Source: Candidatus Bathyarchaeia archaeon (lineage in GTDB: Archaea; Thermoproteota; Bathyarchaeia; 40CM-2-53-6). From it: a DNA stretch of 64,000 bases. This document shows positions 1 to 7,311 of the stretch, piece after piece. Position 1 is the stretch's first letter. Each line of letters begins with the position of its first letter. The stretch spans positions 62,001 to 126,000 of the forward strand of contig DASYWW010000062.1 in assembly GCA_035935655.1 (NCBI GenBank), in the 5' to 3' direction. A program made the translations under genes and the position numbers. The notes beneath the pieces were generated by a model, which worked only from the letters and a program-made list of their open reading frames with translations, was not told the DNA's origin and did no database searches.

Positions 1-282
1 ATCTATATCGAGCAATGTCATTACTTCCTCAAGTCCCAAGTCCCGAGTGTCGAAGAAACTCAGATCTCTCTTGGTGCTACCATACATTGGCGCGACAGTC
101 TTAATGAGAAGCTCGACCTCATCCATGAAGGAAGCATCCGACTTCATCCCAGTATTCTCGATTACCAACCTCGCCATCTTGAAGAAATCTTGATTCAATG
201 GGCTCTTGAGGTTCGCAACTTCACTAGTTGACTGAGTATAGTTCCGGGAGGATCCGGCTCCTATTATGTAGACTTGTTTCAG
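1..282 (-). CDS. SIR2-like NAD-binding protein, N-terminal part (runs off window)
   Basis: Only about 94 N-terminal residues are inside the window. They open with a hydrophobic strand and glycine turn (VYIIGAGSSRNY), then PLNQDFF. This pattern is typical of SIR2-like NAD-binding proteins, which are often found in defence loci; the assignment is inference from the motif. No ATG, GTG or TTG lies between the in-frame stop at 289-291 and the glycine turn. The best start is CTG at 280-282, with GGAG just upstream. The gene could instead be 5'-damaged. What follows to the left is unknown. Confidence 0.45.
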   Translation of the reverse strand, partial: MKQVYIIGAGSSRNYTQSTSEVANLKSPLNQDFFKMARLVIENTGMKSDASFMDEVELLIKTVAPMYGSTKRDLSFFDTRDLGLEEVMTLLDID

Positions 283-529
283 GGTCTCCTAGGTCTCCTT
301 TGCTTTTCAGGGGATTCGAGCACCGGTGGTCAAGAGCCGTTGTCTTACATAGCGAAAGGATCGAGTGATTCTCTCGGATTGTTCGTTGTCCTTCATACTA
401 GAAGCGGTTGCAGCTGATCTGAGGGTCAGAAGTGCTTCGTGAAGTCGAGCGTCACAATCTTTGCTGTGCCTTTTAGTTCTATTTCCGTTCCAATTGCATT
501 CTACGGCGGGGAGGGGCCGAAAGTATGGG
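283..529. other. Stretch without a convincing gene
   Basis: A minus-strand frame stays open from about 575 to its stop at 307-309. It lacks a usable start near its beginning, overlaps the next gene, and its only ATG would give 29 residues. It may be the decayed C-terminus of a lost gene. No promoter, repeat or RNA gene stands out. Confidence 0.3.
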
Positions 530-862
530 TCAATATACAGTTGAAGAGCGTCGTCGAGGCTGAGCTTGTCTCAGTTTCTTCGGCAAAACGTAGACATCCT
601 TGATTTCACTCATCCAAAAGCTAGGTAGGGAATCTCTTACAAGCTTGTTTTCAATTCTGATGTAGATATCATGATCCACCCACCTGCGCTGTTTTTTATC
701 GATTAGTTTGGGGGAATAGAGCGAGATAACGGCCCGGCCATCATAATAATATTCGTCAAGCGCTCCACCATATATTCTGCCGTCGAGCAATTCAATGATA
801 GCTGTATCGTCGAACATCTCACCAACCTGGCTTTTCCTTCCCTTGACTCTTTCAAAAGACAT
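530..862 (-). CDS. Hypothetical small protein (110 aa)
   Basis: I do not recognise a named family. The protein is soluble and mixed in charge. Its core is LDGRIY near residue 26, then WVDHDIYIRIE near residue 61. The same core (LDGVY, then WMSDRDVYFKVE) occurs in the 82-residue protein at 55987-56235, so the two look like distant paralogues. The C-terminus is arginine-rich. It starts with ATG and lies alone between the left-edge gene and a divergent small gene. Confidence 0.55.
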   Translation of the reverse strand: MSFERVKGRKSQVGEMFDDTAIIELLDGRIYGGALDEYYYDGRAVISLYSPKLIDKKQRRWVDHDIYIRIENKLVRDSLPSFWMSEIKDVYVLPKKLRQAQPRRRSSTVY

Positions 863-915
863 TGTTTGGAGCAGATCTATCTCTGAGACTCATCTAGTCT
901 TGCGTGTAATCATTT

Positions 916-1218
916 ATGCAATTGTGGCATCATAATTTTGAGCGATATGAGTTGAGCGACGAGGCCGGACCGAAATATCCAGTATCGAAACAGTTCAAGG
1001 TGCTGGAAGGTCACGACATTTATCGAAGCGGGAATCTGATAGTGGCCCTCGTAGCTGTCGAAACCGAGAAAGGAAATGATGTTAGGCTCTACCGCTGGCA
1101 AAACAGGCAGGGCGCTTGGAAGGTCGATCTTTGCAGAATGAGTGTTGCTAGGTGGTCCTGGGACGACTTGGCCGATTCCGCCAAGCGACTAATATCGAAA
1201 TACGGCTCCCGCAAGTGA
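916..1218 (+). CDS. Hypothetical protein (100 aa)
   Basis: A soluble protein with many tryptophans and charged residues and no family I recognise. Residues 35-70 look like beta strands (a SGNLIVALVAVET stretch, then VRLYRWQNR), and the C-terminal third is probably helical (WSWDDLADSAKRLISKYG). No Shine-Dalgarno sequence precedes the ATG, which fits a leaderless transcript. The opposite-strand frame over the same bases has lower coding quality and was not called. Confidence 0.55.
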   Translation: MQLWHHNFERYELSDEAGPKYPVSKQFKVLEGHDIYRSGNLIVALVAVETEKGNDVRLYRWQNRQGAWKVDLCRMSVARWSWDDLADSAKRLISKYGSRK

Positions 1219-1296
1219 TACTGGAAAGAGATTGACGTAATTCCCAATCTCCATTAGCTATCGTCAACTCATGCTTGACTCAATACCCACAACGTT

Positions 1297-2580
1297 TTAC
1301 GCTTTGGACGTCAAAAGGTCTAGGTACGAGTGCGTTAGGATTTTTGTGACGCTCACTAGGTCGTTTATGCGTACGTGTTCGTCTATTCCGTGGATGTTGC
1401 TGTCGTGTCGCGTTGCGCCTATCACGGCTACGGGTATGCCTAGTTGGCTGACAACGGCCATGTCCGTCGACCCCTGACTACCAGCGGGCGATACATCCCG
1501 TCCCAGAACCTTTCTCGCCTGTTTCCTGACGACCTTGACAAGCTTGTGGTCGGGAGGTGTGACCATCGAATCAGTTCCGAGGATCTTCTTCATCGAAAAT
1601 TTCGCTGGACTGTTCTTTGCGAACTCTCTGACCACCCTGCCTATTTCCCTCTCGGCTTCTTCCTTCTTCTCTTCTGGAATGTACCGTCGATCGATAAGGA
1701 CCTCACACGTGTCGGGTATGATGTTGCCCTTCAACCCGCCCTTTATCATGTTCACGTAGAGGCCCGGTCGCATCTTCTTGGTCCCGTAGAACGCCTCCGC
1801 CGGTATCTTGGACCTTCTCTTCCCAATTTCTTTACCGAGAATTTTCAACCTCTCGATCAAACTGGCTGCCTCCTCTATCGCGTTGACACCAGACCAACCC
1901 CGCCCCGAATGAGCCGCCACACCTTTCACAGTAATGACGATGTTGGAATCGCCTAGACTCGCAACAACAAGAGACTCGATCCCACTATCAGTGGATATAC
2001 AATAATCGAAATCCTTCGTAATCACGTGCTTGTCGACTAGATGGTTGACGCCGGAGTACTCTCCCACCTCCTCGTCTGTGGTAAAAGTCAGGGTAATAGA
2101 TCCGGTAAACTTCGCCCCGGTCTCCACCAATGCCTTCAAAGAATAGACGAGACACGCGTCGGACCCCTTCATATCCGCCGCTCCCCGCCCGTAAATCTGC
2201 CCATTCCTTATCGTGGGCTCGAACGGATCATTAGTCCATCCCGTTGGGTTCGCGGGGACAACATCCACATGCCCATTGAGAAGTATCTTCGGGTCCGCAC
2301 TCTCGCCCTTGAGAGTCGCGTACGTATTCGGCCGTGGACCCTTGAGCCCCACATCAGGGCTAAACCTCCGCTTGACGGTTGCTTCCGGCGTAAGGCTTAC
2401 GGTAGGCGTAACGCCCAGGTCTTTGAGTTCCCTCGCAAGAACCTGCGAGATCTTCTGATAGTTCAGACCCGGGGGAACAGTAGTATCAATATTGATGAGA
2501 CGGCAAGTAAGATCGATTAGATCCTTTTTGTGAGCATCAATCCAGCTATCAACCTGTCTAACAACCGGTTGAGAAGGCAA
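1297..2580 (-). CDS. M20 family metallopeptidase/deacylase (ArgE/DapE/ACY1-like)
   Basis: Zinc-dependent amidohydrolase that would cleave an N-acyl amino acid or short peptide in the cytoplasm. At 427 residues it has normal family length. Metal and catalytic motifs are in place: GHVDVVP with H104 and D106, GRGAADMKG with D136, TTDEEVG with the general-base and metal glutamates at 170-171, an aspartate in STDSG near 198, and a final histidine in SNIHGIDEH. A dimerisation domain sits between about 215 and 325. Substrate cannot be told from sequence. The 5' end and the bases just upstream are duplicated near 4.2-4.4 kb next to the Lrp gene, suggesting that regulator and peptidase were once adjacent. 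Confidence 0.9.
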   Translation of the reverse strand: MPSQPVVRQVDSWIDAHKKDLIDLTCRLINIDTTVPPGLNYQKISQVLARELKDLGVTPTVSLTPEATVKRRFSPDVGLKGPRPNTYATLKGESADPKILLNGHVDVVPANPTGWTNDPFEPTIRNGQIYGRGAADMKGSDACLVYSLKALVETGAKFTGSITLTFTTDEEVGEYSGVNHLVDKHVITKDFDYCISTDSGIESLVVASLGDSNIVITVKGVAAHSGRGWSGVNAIEEAASLIERLKILGKEIGKRRSKIPAEAFYGTKKMRPGLYVNMIKGGLKGNIIPDTCEVLIDRRYIPEEKKEEAEREIGRVVREFAKNSPAKFSMKKILGTDSMVTPPDHKLVKVVRKQARKVLGRDVSPAGSQGSTDMAVVSQLGIPVAVIGATRHDSNIHGIDEHVRINDLVSVTKILTHSYLDLLTSKA

Positions 2581-2626
2581 ACAGCATCACGATGAAGCCT
2601 GATAACCATGTTAATTGTTCTTTCGG
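2421..2626. repeat. Left copy of ~206 bp imperfect direct repeat
   Basis: Matches 4225-4428 in the same orientation at an offset of about 1.8 kb, roughly three quarters identical by eye. It covers the first ~55 codons of the M20 gene and about 45 bases upstream. On the minus strand those upstream bases can be read as RLPKEQLT, nearly the C-terminus of the Lrp protein encoded at 4405-5331. Confidence 0.75.
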
Positions 2627-2655
2627 AAGCCGATGGTGCAATTTCGCTTCCTGGT

Positions 2656-3312
2656 CTATGGCCTTCGCACGGTACCTCCCGTACTGGGGACGTATTGAAC
2701 TGTACCTATGACGGGATTGAACCATGATTGAAATTCAGCCGGGTTGCTGATTGTTCTCATCGCGGCGAAAGCCTGTATCTGTGCAAGTGGGAATGCTTCA
2801 GCTAGCTTGTTCGCAGCCCCTAGGGCGGTCGCACCCCGCGTGATGATATCGTCAACCAGTAAGATTTGGGTCGGAGTGTCGGGGATACGCTTCTGAACGC
2901 TCATCGATGCAATATGGTCTTTGGCCTTCGGTCTCTCCGAGGGCCTGCTCCAGGCTGCCTTAGGTACGGGTGTTTCTCTGACAAGAAGCGGGATCGATTC
3001 TTTACCTAAGCCAACTTTCACTAGCGCGGTTGAAATCCGTTCAGGAACCCACAGAGAGTCACGCTGCATCAATGAGCTGCTTGGCAAAGGAACCAAGACA
3101 GAGGCGTCTCTAAAAAATGAAGCGAATGGCAGCCGTTCTCTGAGGTCGCGGACAGTTTCCGCGATCCATTGTGACGTCAGCTTAGGCGGGTTTCCGAAAT
3201 ACCTTTCAGCTTTGATCATCTTCATCAGTTCCCTTGCCTCGTCCATATCTGCCGATTCTCCTCGAGGAACGTAGCTAAGAAGTGACCCGTAATCAAGAAG
3301 CGTTATGCGCAC
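2656..3312 (-). CDS. ComF-like phosphoribosyltransferase
   Basis: Type I phosphoribosyltransferase fold. The PRPP-binding loop is clear near residues 150-165: ILLVDDIITRGATALGAA, with the paired aspartates and TRGAT turn expected of the family. An upstream VLVPLPSSS segment also matches ComF-type proteins. ComF proteins usually carry an N-terminal zinc ribbon, which is missing here. The start overlaps the 3' end of the DprA-like gene by 20 bases, so the two are co-translated. The reaction is unknown. The pairing with DprA suggests DNA uptake, DNA processing or nucleotide-based defence, but that is inference. Confidence 0.8.
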   Translation of the reverse strand: MRITLLDYGSLLSYVPRGESADMDEARELMKMIKAERYFGNPPKLTSQWIAETVRDLRERLPFASFFRDASVLVPLPSSSLMQRDSLWVPERISTALVKVGLGKESIPLLVRETPVPKAAWSRPSERPKAKDHIASMSVQKRIPDTPTQILLVDDIITRGATALGAANKLAEAFPLAQIQAFAAMRTISNPAEFQSWFNPVIGTVQYVPSTGGTVRRP

Positions 3313-4141
3313 GTTTCGGAACTTGCAGGACTACCTCACTTAGACTTTTGGATGATGGTAGTACTTCCAATACCTGTTTGGAGTCGTTGAGCACGGTGGC
3401 ACCGTAACTGATCATTCTCTTGGGCCAGCTCAATGAGGAGTCGTTGATGATGGCTTTCCAAATGAACAATGGTCGGCCCAGTCTCAGGGCTTCCCAACCT
3501 TGATGGAGTGACCCGCTGCTGTCTCCAGCTTCAACTATGATTGAAGCATTCGAAATGAGGGCCATGGTTCTGTTTCGAATGACGAAGTTCTTCCGCTGAA
3601 TGGGGTATCCTATTGGAAACTGCGAGATTGCAAGATGGTTCTTCATTATCTCGTTTTGAAGTTGCAGATTCTTCTGAGGATAGGTACGGTTCAGGGGTGT
3701 TCCAAGGACTGCAATAGTCTTTCCACCCTGCGAGATAGCGGTTTGGTGAGCCATCGTGTCGATGCCTTCAGCAAGACCGCTGACTATCACAACTTCGTGG
3801 TCTGTGAGTGTTTTTGTAATGCGGGCTGCGGCTGCTCGACCACGTTCTGAAGCCTTCCTTGAGCCAATGATGGCTGCTCTTGGTTTCGGAAGCGGGAGCC
3901 TCATTGAGCCGGCCGTGAAGATCTTCGAAGGGGCGTATTTTCTTTCAATATCGTTCAGTGGGCCTAAGAGTTCTAGAGGTGTGACTGCGACAATCTTGTA
4001 ATTTGAAGGGGTAACCATCGCGTTCGACTTAGGGTGATTAATGATTCTCCTATCCCATAAGGCAGTTTCAGTGCTCGTGAACGTTCCCGCTTGGTTACCA
4101 GACCTATTGCGGGCAGATATCACGACGCTTTTCAACTTCAA
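3293..4141 (-). CDS. dprA: DprA/Smf-like DNA-processing protein
   Basis: Rossmann-like DprA core: AAIIGSRKAS near residue 90, VVIVSGLAEGIDTMAHQTA, IAVLGTPLNRTYPQKN, then FVIRNRTMALISNASIIVEAG. In bacteria DprA loads RecA on incoming single strands; related proteins also appear in nucleotide-sensing defence modules. Most archaea lack natural-transformation genes, so the role here is open. The longest frame starts with TTG at 4141, but the probable TATA box at 4154-4163 would start transcription near 4136. GTG at 4123 or ATG at 4018 are then better starts, and 4018 still keeps the whole core. The gene heads a two-gene unit with the phosphoribosyltransferase. Confidence 0.85.
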   Translation of the reverse strand: MKLKSVVISARNRSGNQAGTFTSTETALWDRRIINHPKSNAMVTPSNYKIVAVTPLELLGPLNDIERKYAPSKIFTAGSMRLPLPKPRAAIIGSRKASERGRAAAARITKTLTDHEVVIVSGLAEGIDTMAHQTAISQGGKTIAVLGTPLNRTYPQKNLQLQNEIMKNHLAISQFPIGYPIQRKNFVIRNRTMALISNASIIVEAGDSSGSLHQGWEALRLGRPLFIWKAIINDSSLSWPKRMISYGATVLNDSKQVLEVLPSSKSLSEVVLQVPKRAHNAS

Positions 4142-4153
4142 TTTGGAAAGCTA

Positions 4154-4163
4154 TCATATTTAA
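4154..4163 (-). promoter_or_regulatory. Probable TATA box for the dprA-like gene
   Basis: On the minus strand the bases read CTTAAATATG, a good archaeal TATA element. It lies just outside the right repeat, so the dprA/phosphoribosyltransferase unit carries its own promoter. Confidence 0.5.
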
Positions 4164-4204
4164 GGTGATGAGGAGCCGGAAACCCAGAACGATCCCTGGA
4201 TTGC

Positions 4205-4377
4205 CTCTTGCTTAACACGGAGTTCTTTGAGCTCTCGAGCTAGAACCTGGGAGACCTTCGGACAGTTTAGACCTAGAAGAACAGTGGTATCAATACTAAC
4301 CAGGCGACAGGTAAGATCTACTAGATCCTTCTTGTGAGCATCAATCCAACGGTCAACCTGTCTTAGAACGGCTTAAG
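4205..4377 (-). pseudogene. Truncated N-terminal fragment of an M20 peptidase
   Basis: The minus strand can be read as RWIDAHKKDLVDLTC, then VSIDTTV, then VSQVLARELKEL. Each has an almost identical counterpart in residues 13-54 of the intact M20 protein at 1297-2580. A stop codon lies just upstream of the readable part, there is no start codon, and similarity ends after about 55 codons, before any catalytic residue. It lies directly downstream of the Lrp gene, the place an ancestral lrp-M20 pair would put it. Confidence 0.8.
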
Positions 4378-4428
4378 ACGGCAAAAGCTTCGCATTGAGC
4401 TGGGCTACGGTGTTAGTTGTTCTTTCGG
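4225..4428. repeat. Right copy of ~206 bp imperfect direct repeat
   Basis: Partner of 2421-2626. It contains the M20 pseudogene fragment and the last codons of the Lrp gene (LPKEQLTP then stop at 4405). Together the copies bracket the dprA and phosphoribosyltransferase genes. Confidence 0.75.
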
Positions 4429-5331
4429 TAGATGCTTCCCGATTTCTTCATCGAGCCAACGTCGCACCACCGTGTTGCCTCTCATCATGTCCATCTTCAC
4501 CTTCTCGACGCCGTCAAGCTCCTGGATCCAATTGTGAATGTTTTCCGCTTCGGAAATGTTCAGGCAGAGCATTGCATATATCGAAAATCCTTTAGCGTCA
4601 GTAAACGAGAACACGATCCTATCCGTCTTGGCACGCACAAGTCTGTCGACTTCCACTTTCTTCTTCGAATCGGGGCAGAAAACTAGAAAATCAGAGGCAA
4701 CGCCTGGGTACTTGTCATAGTCAAGCATCGGCAACAGATAGAAAGCCATCCCCTTCGTCAGGCCCGTTAGTCGCCTCTTCACTGTCCGGGTCGAGACCCC
4801 GACCTCTGCTGCTATTTCGGAAGGGCTTCTTCGGGGATCTTTCCTCAATGCCCTGATAATCTCCCAATCTGTCGCTTTGAGGTCCAGACTGGCCGGGGGA
4901 AAACCGCCCTTCCAAACAATCGCCTGATTGGTTTGACATATCGAATTGAATTCTCGAATTTTCCCCGCTAGATCTTGCTCGTCCTTGTGGTAGAATATTA
5001 CTCGCAGACCATTGCCGTGGAAATTGATCATGATCACGACGCCCTCCAACTGTTCAATCTGAGAAATCACCGAGGTCTTCCTGTCTTCCTTGTCTACGGT
5101 CAATTGCGCTCCCGCGGACTCGAGGCCTATTACGTGGGGGTTCAGCACAACCTGCCAGCCTTTGAGGAATCCGGATTCCCGGGCCCGGTTGATTCTCCTC
5201 CTAACAGTCTCCTCGTCAACTCCAATCCTTGCAGCAATGCTGCGGTAGGACTCTCGAATGTCCCATCGAAACGAACTGGGACTAGCCAATTCTTTCATTA
5301 TGCGAATGTCCAGGTCGACCGGGCGCTGCAA
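4405..5331 (-). CDS. Lrp/AsnC-family transcriptional regulator with two DNA-binding domains
   Basis: 308 residues, about twice the length of a simple Lrp protein. It has two winged-helix segments: one in the first 60 residues (DEETVRRRINRARESGFL) and one near 152-190 (SPSEIAAEVGVSTRTVKRRL). Each is followed by a region that could form a ligand-binding sensor. Tandem Lrp-like proteins of this kind are common in mesophilic archaea. It is divergent from the cupredoxin gene with 118 bases between them, so it may control that promoter. The 3' end lies inside the duplicated segment, which links it historically to the M20 peptidase. Confidence 0.85.
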   Translation of the reverse strand: MQRPVDLDIRIMKELASPSSFRWDIRESYRSIAARIGVDEETVRRRINRARESGFLKGWQVVLNPHVIGLESAGAQLTVDKEDRKTSVISQIEQLEGVVIMINFHGNGLRVIFYHKDEQDLAGKIREFNSICQTNQAIVWKGGFPPASLDLKATDWEIIRALRKDPRRSPSEIAAEVGVSTRTVKRRLTGLTKGMAFYLLPMLDYDKYPGVASDFLVFCPDSKKKVEVDRLVRAKTDRIVFSFTDAKGFSIYAMLCLNISEAENIHNWIQELDGVEKVKMDMMRGNTVVRRWLDEEIGKHLPKEQLTP

Positions 5332-5449
5332 GTTTGCAGAACTCGGCCTATGCTCACCTTCTAAAAAGTGTCCGAAAAACGGCCCGGACTTAGGCGTTCA
5401 GCTATGAATCGCTCTGAGCCTGTACTATCCTACAAAGAGAATCAGAACG

Positions 5450-5965
5450 ATGAACCATCTTCAACTATCTTCCAACGTTCAAGACTCTACAAAACCCTCG
5501 TCCCGGAGTCGCAAGAAGCTCTGGATAATAATCGGAGCACTTGCTGTCGTCTTGATTGTAGTCGCAAGTGTAGTCTACGTGGCAAACAGGGCCGGCGCGG
5601 CTCCTCTGCCACCAAACGGTCCCAATGTTACAGTATGGGATACGGGCTTCTGTTCCAACAGCGGAAATTGTGGCTATAGCCCCACAATCAAGAACGTAAC
5701 CTCAGGAATCTCTTTGACATGGACGAACACCGGGAACCAGGCGCATACAGTCACAGAATGTATCAGCACAGATTCTAGCGTCGCGTGTCCTAGTGGTGCG
5801 GGAGCGAACAGTTCTGGATCACGTGGTTTTGACTCGAACACTCAAACTTCATCAGGGTTCGCGAAAAACCAGCAGTACCAGTATGCGATCAACTTGAGCC
5901 CAGGCGCCTACTACTATTATTGCACGCTACATGCTTGGATGCATGGAACCATAGTGGTCTCCTAG
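5450..5965 (+). CDS. Membrane-anchored cupredoxin (plastocyanin-like)
   Basis: Blue-copper electron carrier exposed outside the cell. An N-terminal membrane anchor (about residues 24-50) precedes a single cupredoxin domain. The type I copper ligands are visible: a histidine in QAHTV near residue 103, then YYYCTLHAWMHG at the C-terminus, giving Cys, His and Met. Two extra cysteines (GFCSNSGNCGY) may form a disulfide, and another pair lies between the ligand regions. Proteins of this type are abundant in Thaumarchaeota and usually shuttle electrons in copper-based respiration. Its own partner is not in the window. Confidence 0.9.
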   Translation: MNHLQLSSNVQDSTKPSSRSRKKLWIIIGALAVVLIVVASVVYVANRAGAAPLPPNGPNVTVWDTGFCSNSGNCGYSPTIKNVTSGISLTWTNTGNQAHTVTECISTDSSVACPSGAGANSSGSRGFDSNTQTSSGFAKNQQYQYAINLSPGAYYYYCTLHAWMHGTIVVS

Positions 5966-6011
5966 ACAAACTGTCTTTTCGAAGGAAGATCCTTAAGGCG
6001 AGCGTGGAACG

Positions 6012-6395
6012 ATGCAATTCCTCGAACTGAAAGTAATCATTATTCTTGAGTTGATGGTAGGCCTGATCGTATTTCTCGGCGGTGCGGCTCTAACCTTTCT
6101 TGCAACGGACAAGGTTCTAGGGATCATTCACGTTGTGCTGGGGCTTTTCGCTTTTCCAGTGGCGTACGGGCTCTGGAAGAGAGATAGTTGGGCGTGGATT
6201 GCTGCTCTGTTCCTGAACCTTGCCAGTATTCTCTATAGTACCTTTTCTGAAATAATCGTGGTTAATGGGACCTTACTCCCACCTGGTGCGCTCCAGGGTT
6301 CAATCGGGGGAACAATCGCAGCTGTTATAATGAGTATTACAATAATAGTACTTCTCGCCAGGGAAAGAACCCAGTTCAAAAGGCCAAGAACCTAG
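6012..6395 (+). CDS. Four-helix membrane protein, unknown function
   Basis: 127 residues with about four transmembrane helices separated by short loops and a basic C-terminal tail. A WKRDSWAW loop follows the second helix. No catalytic or ligand motif is visible and I recognise no family. It begins 46 bases after the cupredoxin gene on the same strand and may be transcribed with it. Confidence 0.65.
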   Translation: MQFLELKVIIILELMVGLIVFLGGAALTFLATDKVLGIIHVVLGLFAFPVAYGLWKRDSWAWIAALFLNLASILYSTFSEIIVVNGTLLPPGALQGSIGGTIAAVIMSITIIVLLARERTQFKRPRT

Positions 6396-6520
6396 AGTAG
6401 AGAGCCCAGCCTCAACAGCTTCTCAAGTGTCTCTAGCAAATAGCATAGGGGAGACGTCAAGTTGGTCGTTAAGTATCGCGATTCGCTCTAGATCATCTAT
6501 CTTCCAGAGGGGTCGACGCC

Positions 6521-7276
6521 ATGGTCGAGATATCTGTCGAGAACCTAACCAAGCACTATGACAAGCTGGTGGCCCTGGACAACGTCAGTCTAAAGATAGG
6601 TTCAGGCGAGGTCTTCGGGCTTCTCGGACCCAACGGTGCAGGCAAGAGCACTCTCCTGAAGATTATGGTCGGCATTCTCAGGCCGACAAGCGGGACAATC
6701 CGACTGGACGAGTTTGACATTGTTGCGGAGCCGGAGAAGGCGAAGAAGCTAATCGGGTACTTACCCGAGAATCCCAGCCTCTACACCGGCCTGACAACCC
6801 TAGAGTTTCTCCAGTTTGTCGGAAAGATTCGCGGAGTAGGAGATGATCTTCTTGACCAGGAGATTTCTGATCCGCTCAAGAGTTTCCAGTTGGAAGACAA
6901 GCGTAACAGTCTGGTTGGTAGCTTGTCGAAAGGGATGAAGCAGAAGGTTGCACTGATCGCTACGAGTCTCCATAATCCCAAGATTCTCGTTTTGGATGAG
7001 CCGTTGACGGCGTTGGATCCGAAGACTCGGGTCTCAGTGAAGGACTGGATTGACGGTCAGACGAGCAGAGGTGTGACGACGATCTTGTCAACTCACGACT
7101 TGGATGTTGCTCAGACCCATGCGGGGAGAATAGGCATCATCGATCATGGGAAGATTGTGGCGGTGGGAGATGTTGAGAGCCTTCGAAAAATGGCGAACAC
7201 ATCGAGCGATGCGAGATTGGAGGACGTGTTCTTACGGTTGACTGAGGAAAAGGGGGAGGAGCCGATCAAACACTGA
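6521..7276 (+). CDS. ABC transporter ATP-binding protein (CcmA/NatA type)
   Basis: ATPase subunit of an ABC-2 type exporter. Walker A is GPNGAGKST near residues 37-45, the signature is LSKGMKQK near 135, Walker B is ILVLDEP near 155 and the switch histidine lies in STHDLD. At 251 residues the length is normal. The permease follows 35 bases downstream. The substrate is unknown; such pairs export lipids, drugs or peptides. Confidence 0.93.
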   Translation: MVEISVENLTKHYDKLVALDNVSLKIGSGEVFGLLGPNGAGKSTLLKIMVGILRPTSGTIRLDEFDIVAEPEKAKKLIGYLPENPSLYTGLTTLEFLQFVGKIRGVGDDLLDQEISDPLKSFQLEDKRNSLVGSLSKGMKQKVALIATSLHNPKILVLDEPLTALDPKTRVSVKDWIDGQTSRGVTTILSTHDLDVAQTHAGRIGIIDHGKIVAVGDVESLRKMANTSSDARLEDVFLRLTEEKGEEPIKH

Positions 7277-7311
7277 GCGTCCCTGGCCCACTTGGGACGA
7301 TCGGTATTCTA

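Noticed and set aside
307-575. Open minus-strand frame of about 88 codons overlapping the 530-862 gene
   Set aside because: No usable start codon near its beginning, and it shares bases with a better gene; possibly a decayed remnant only.
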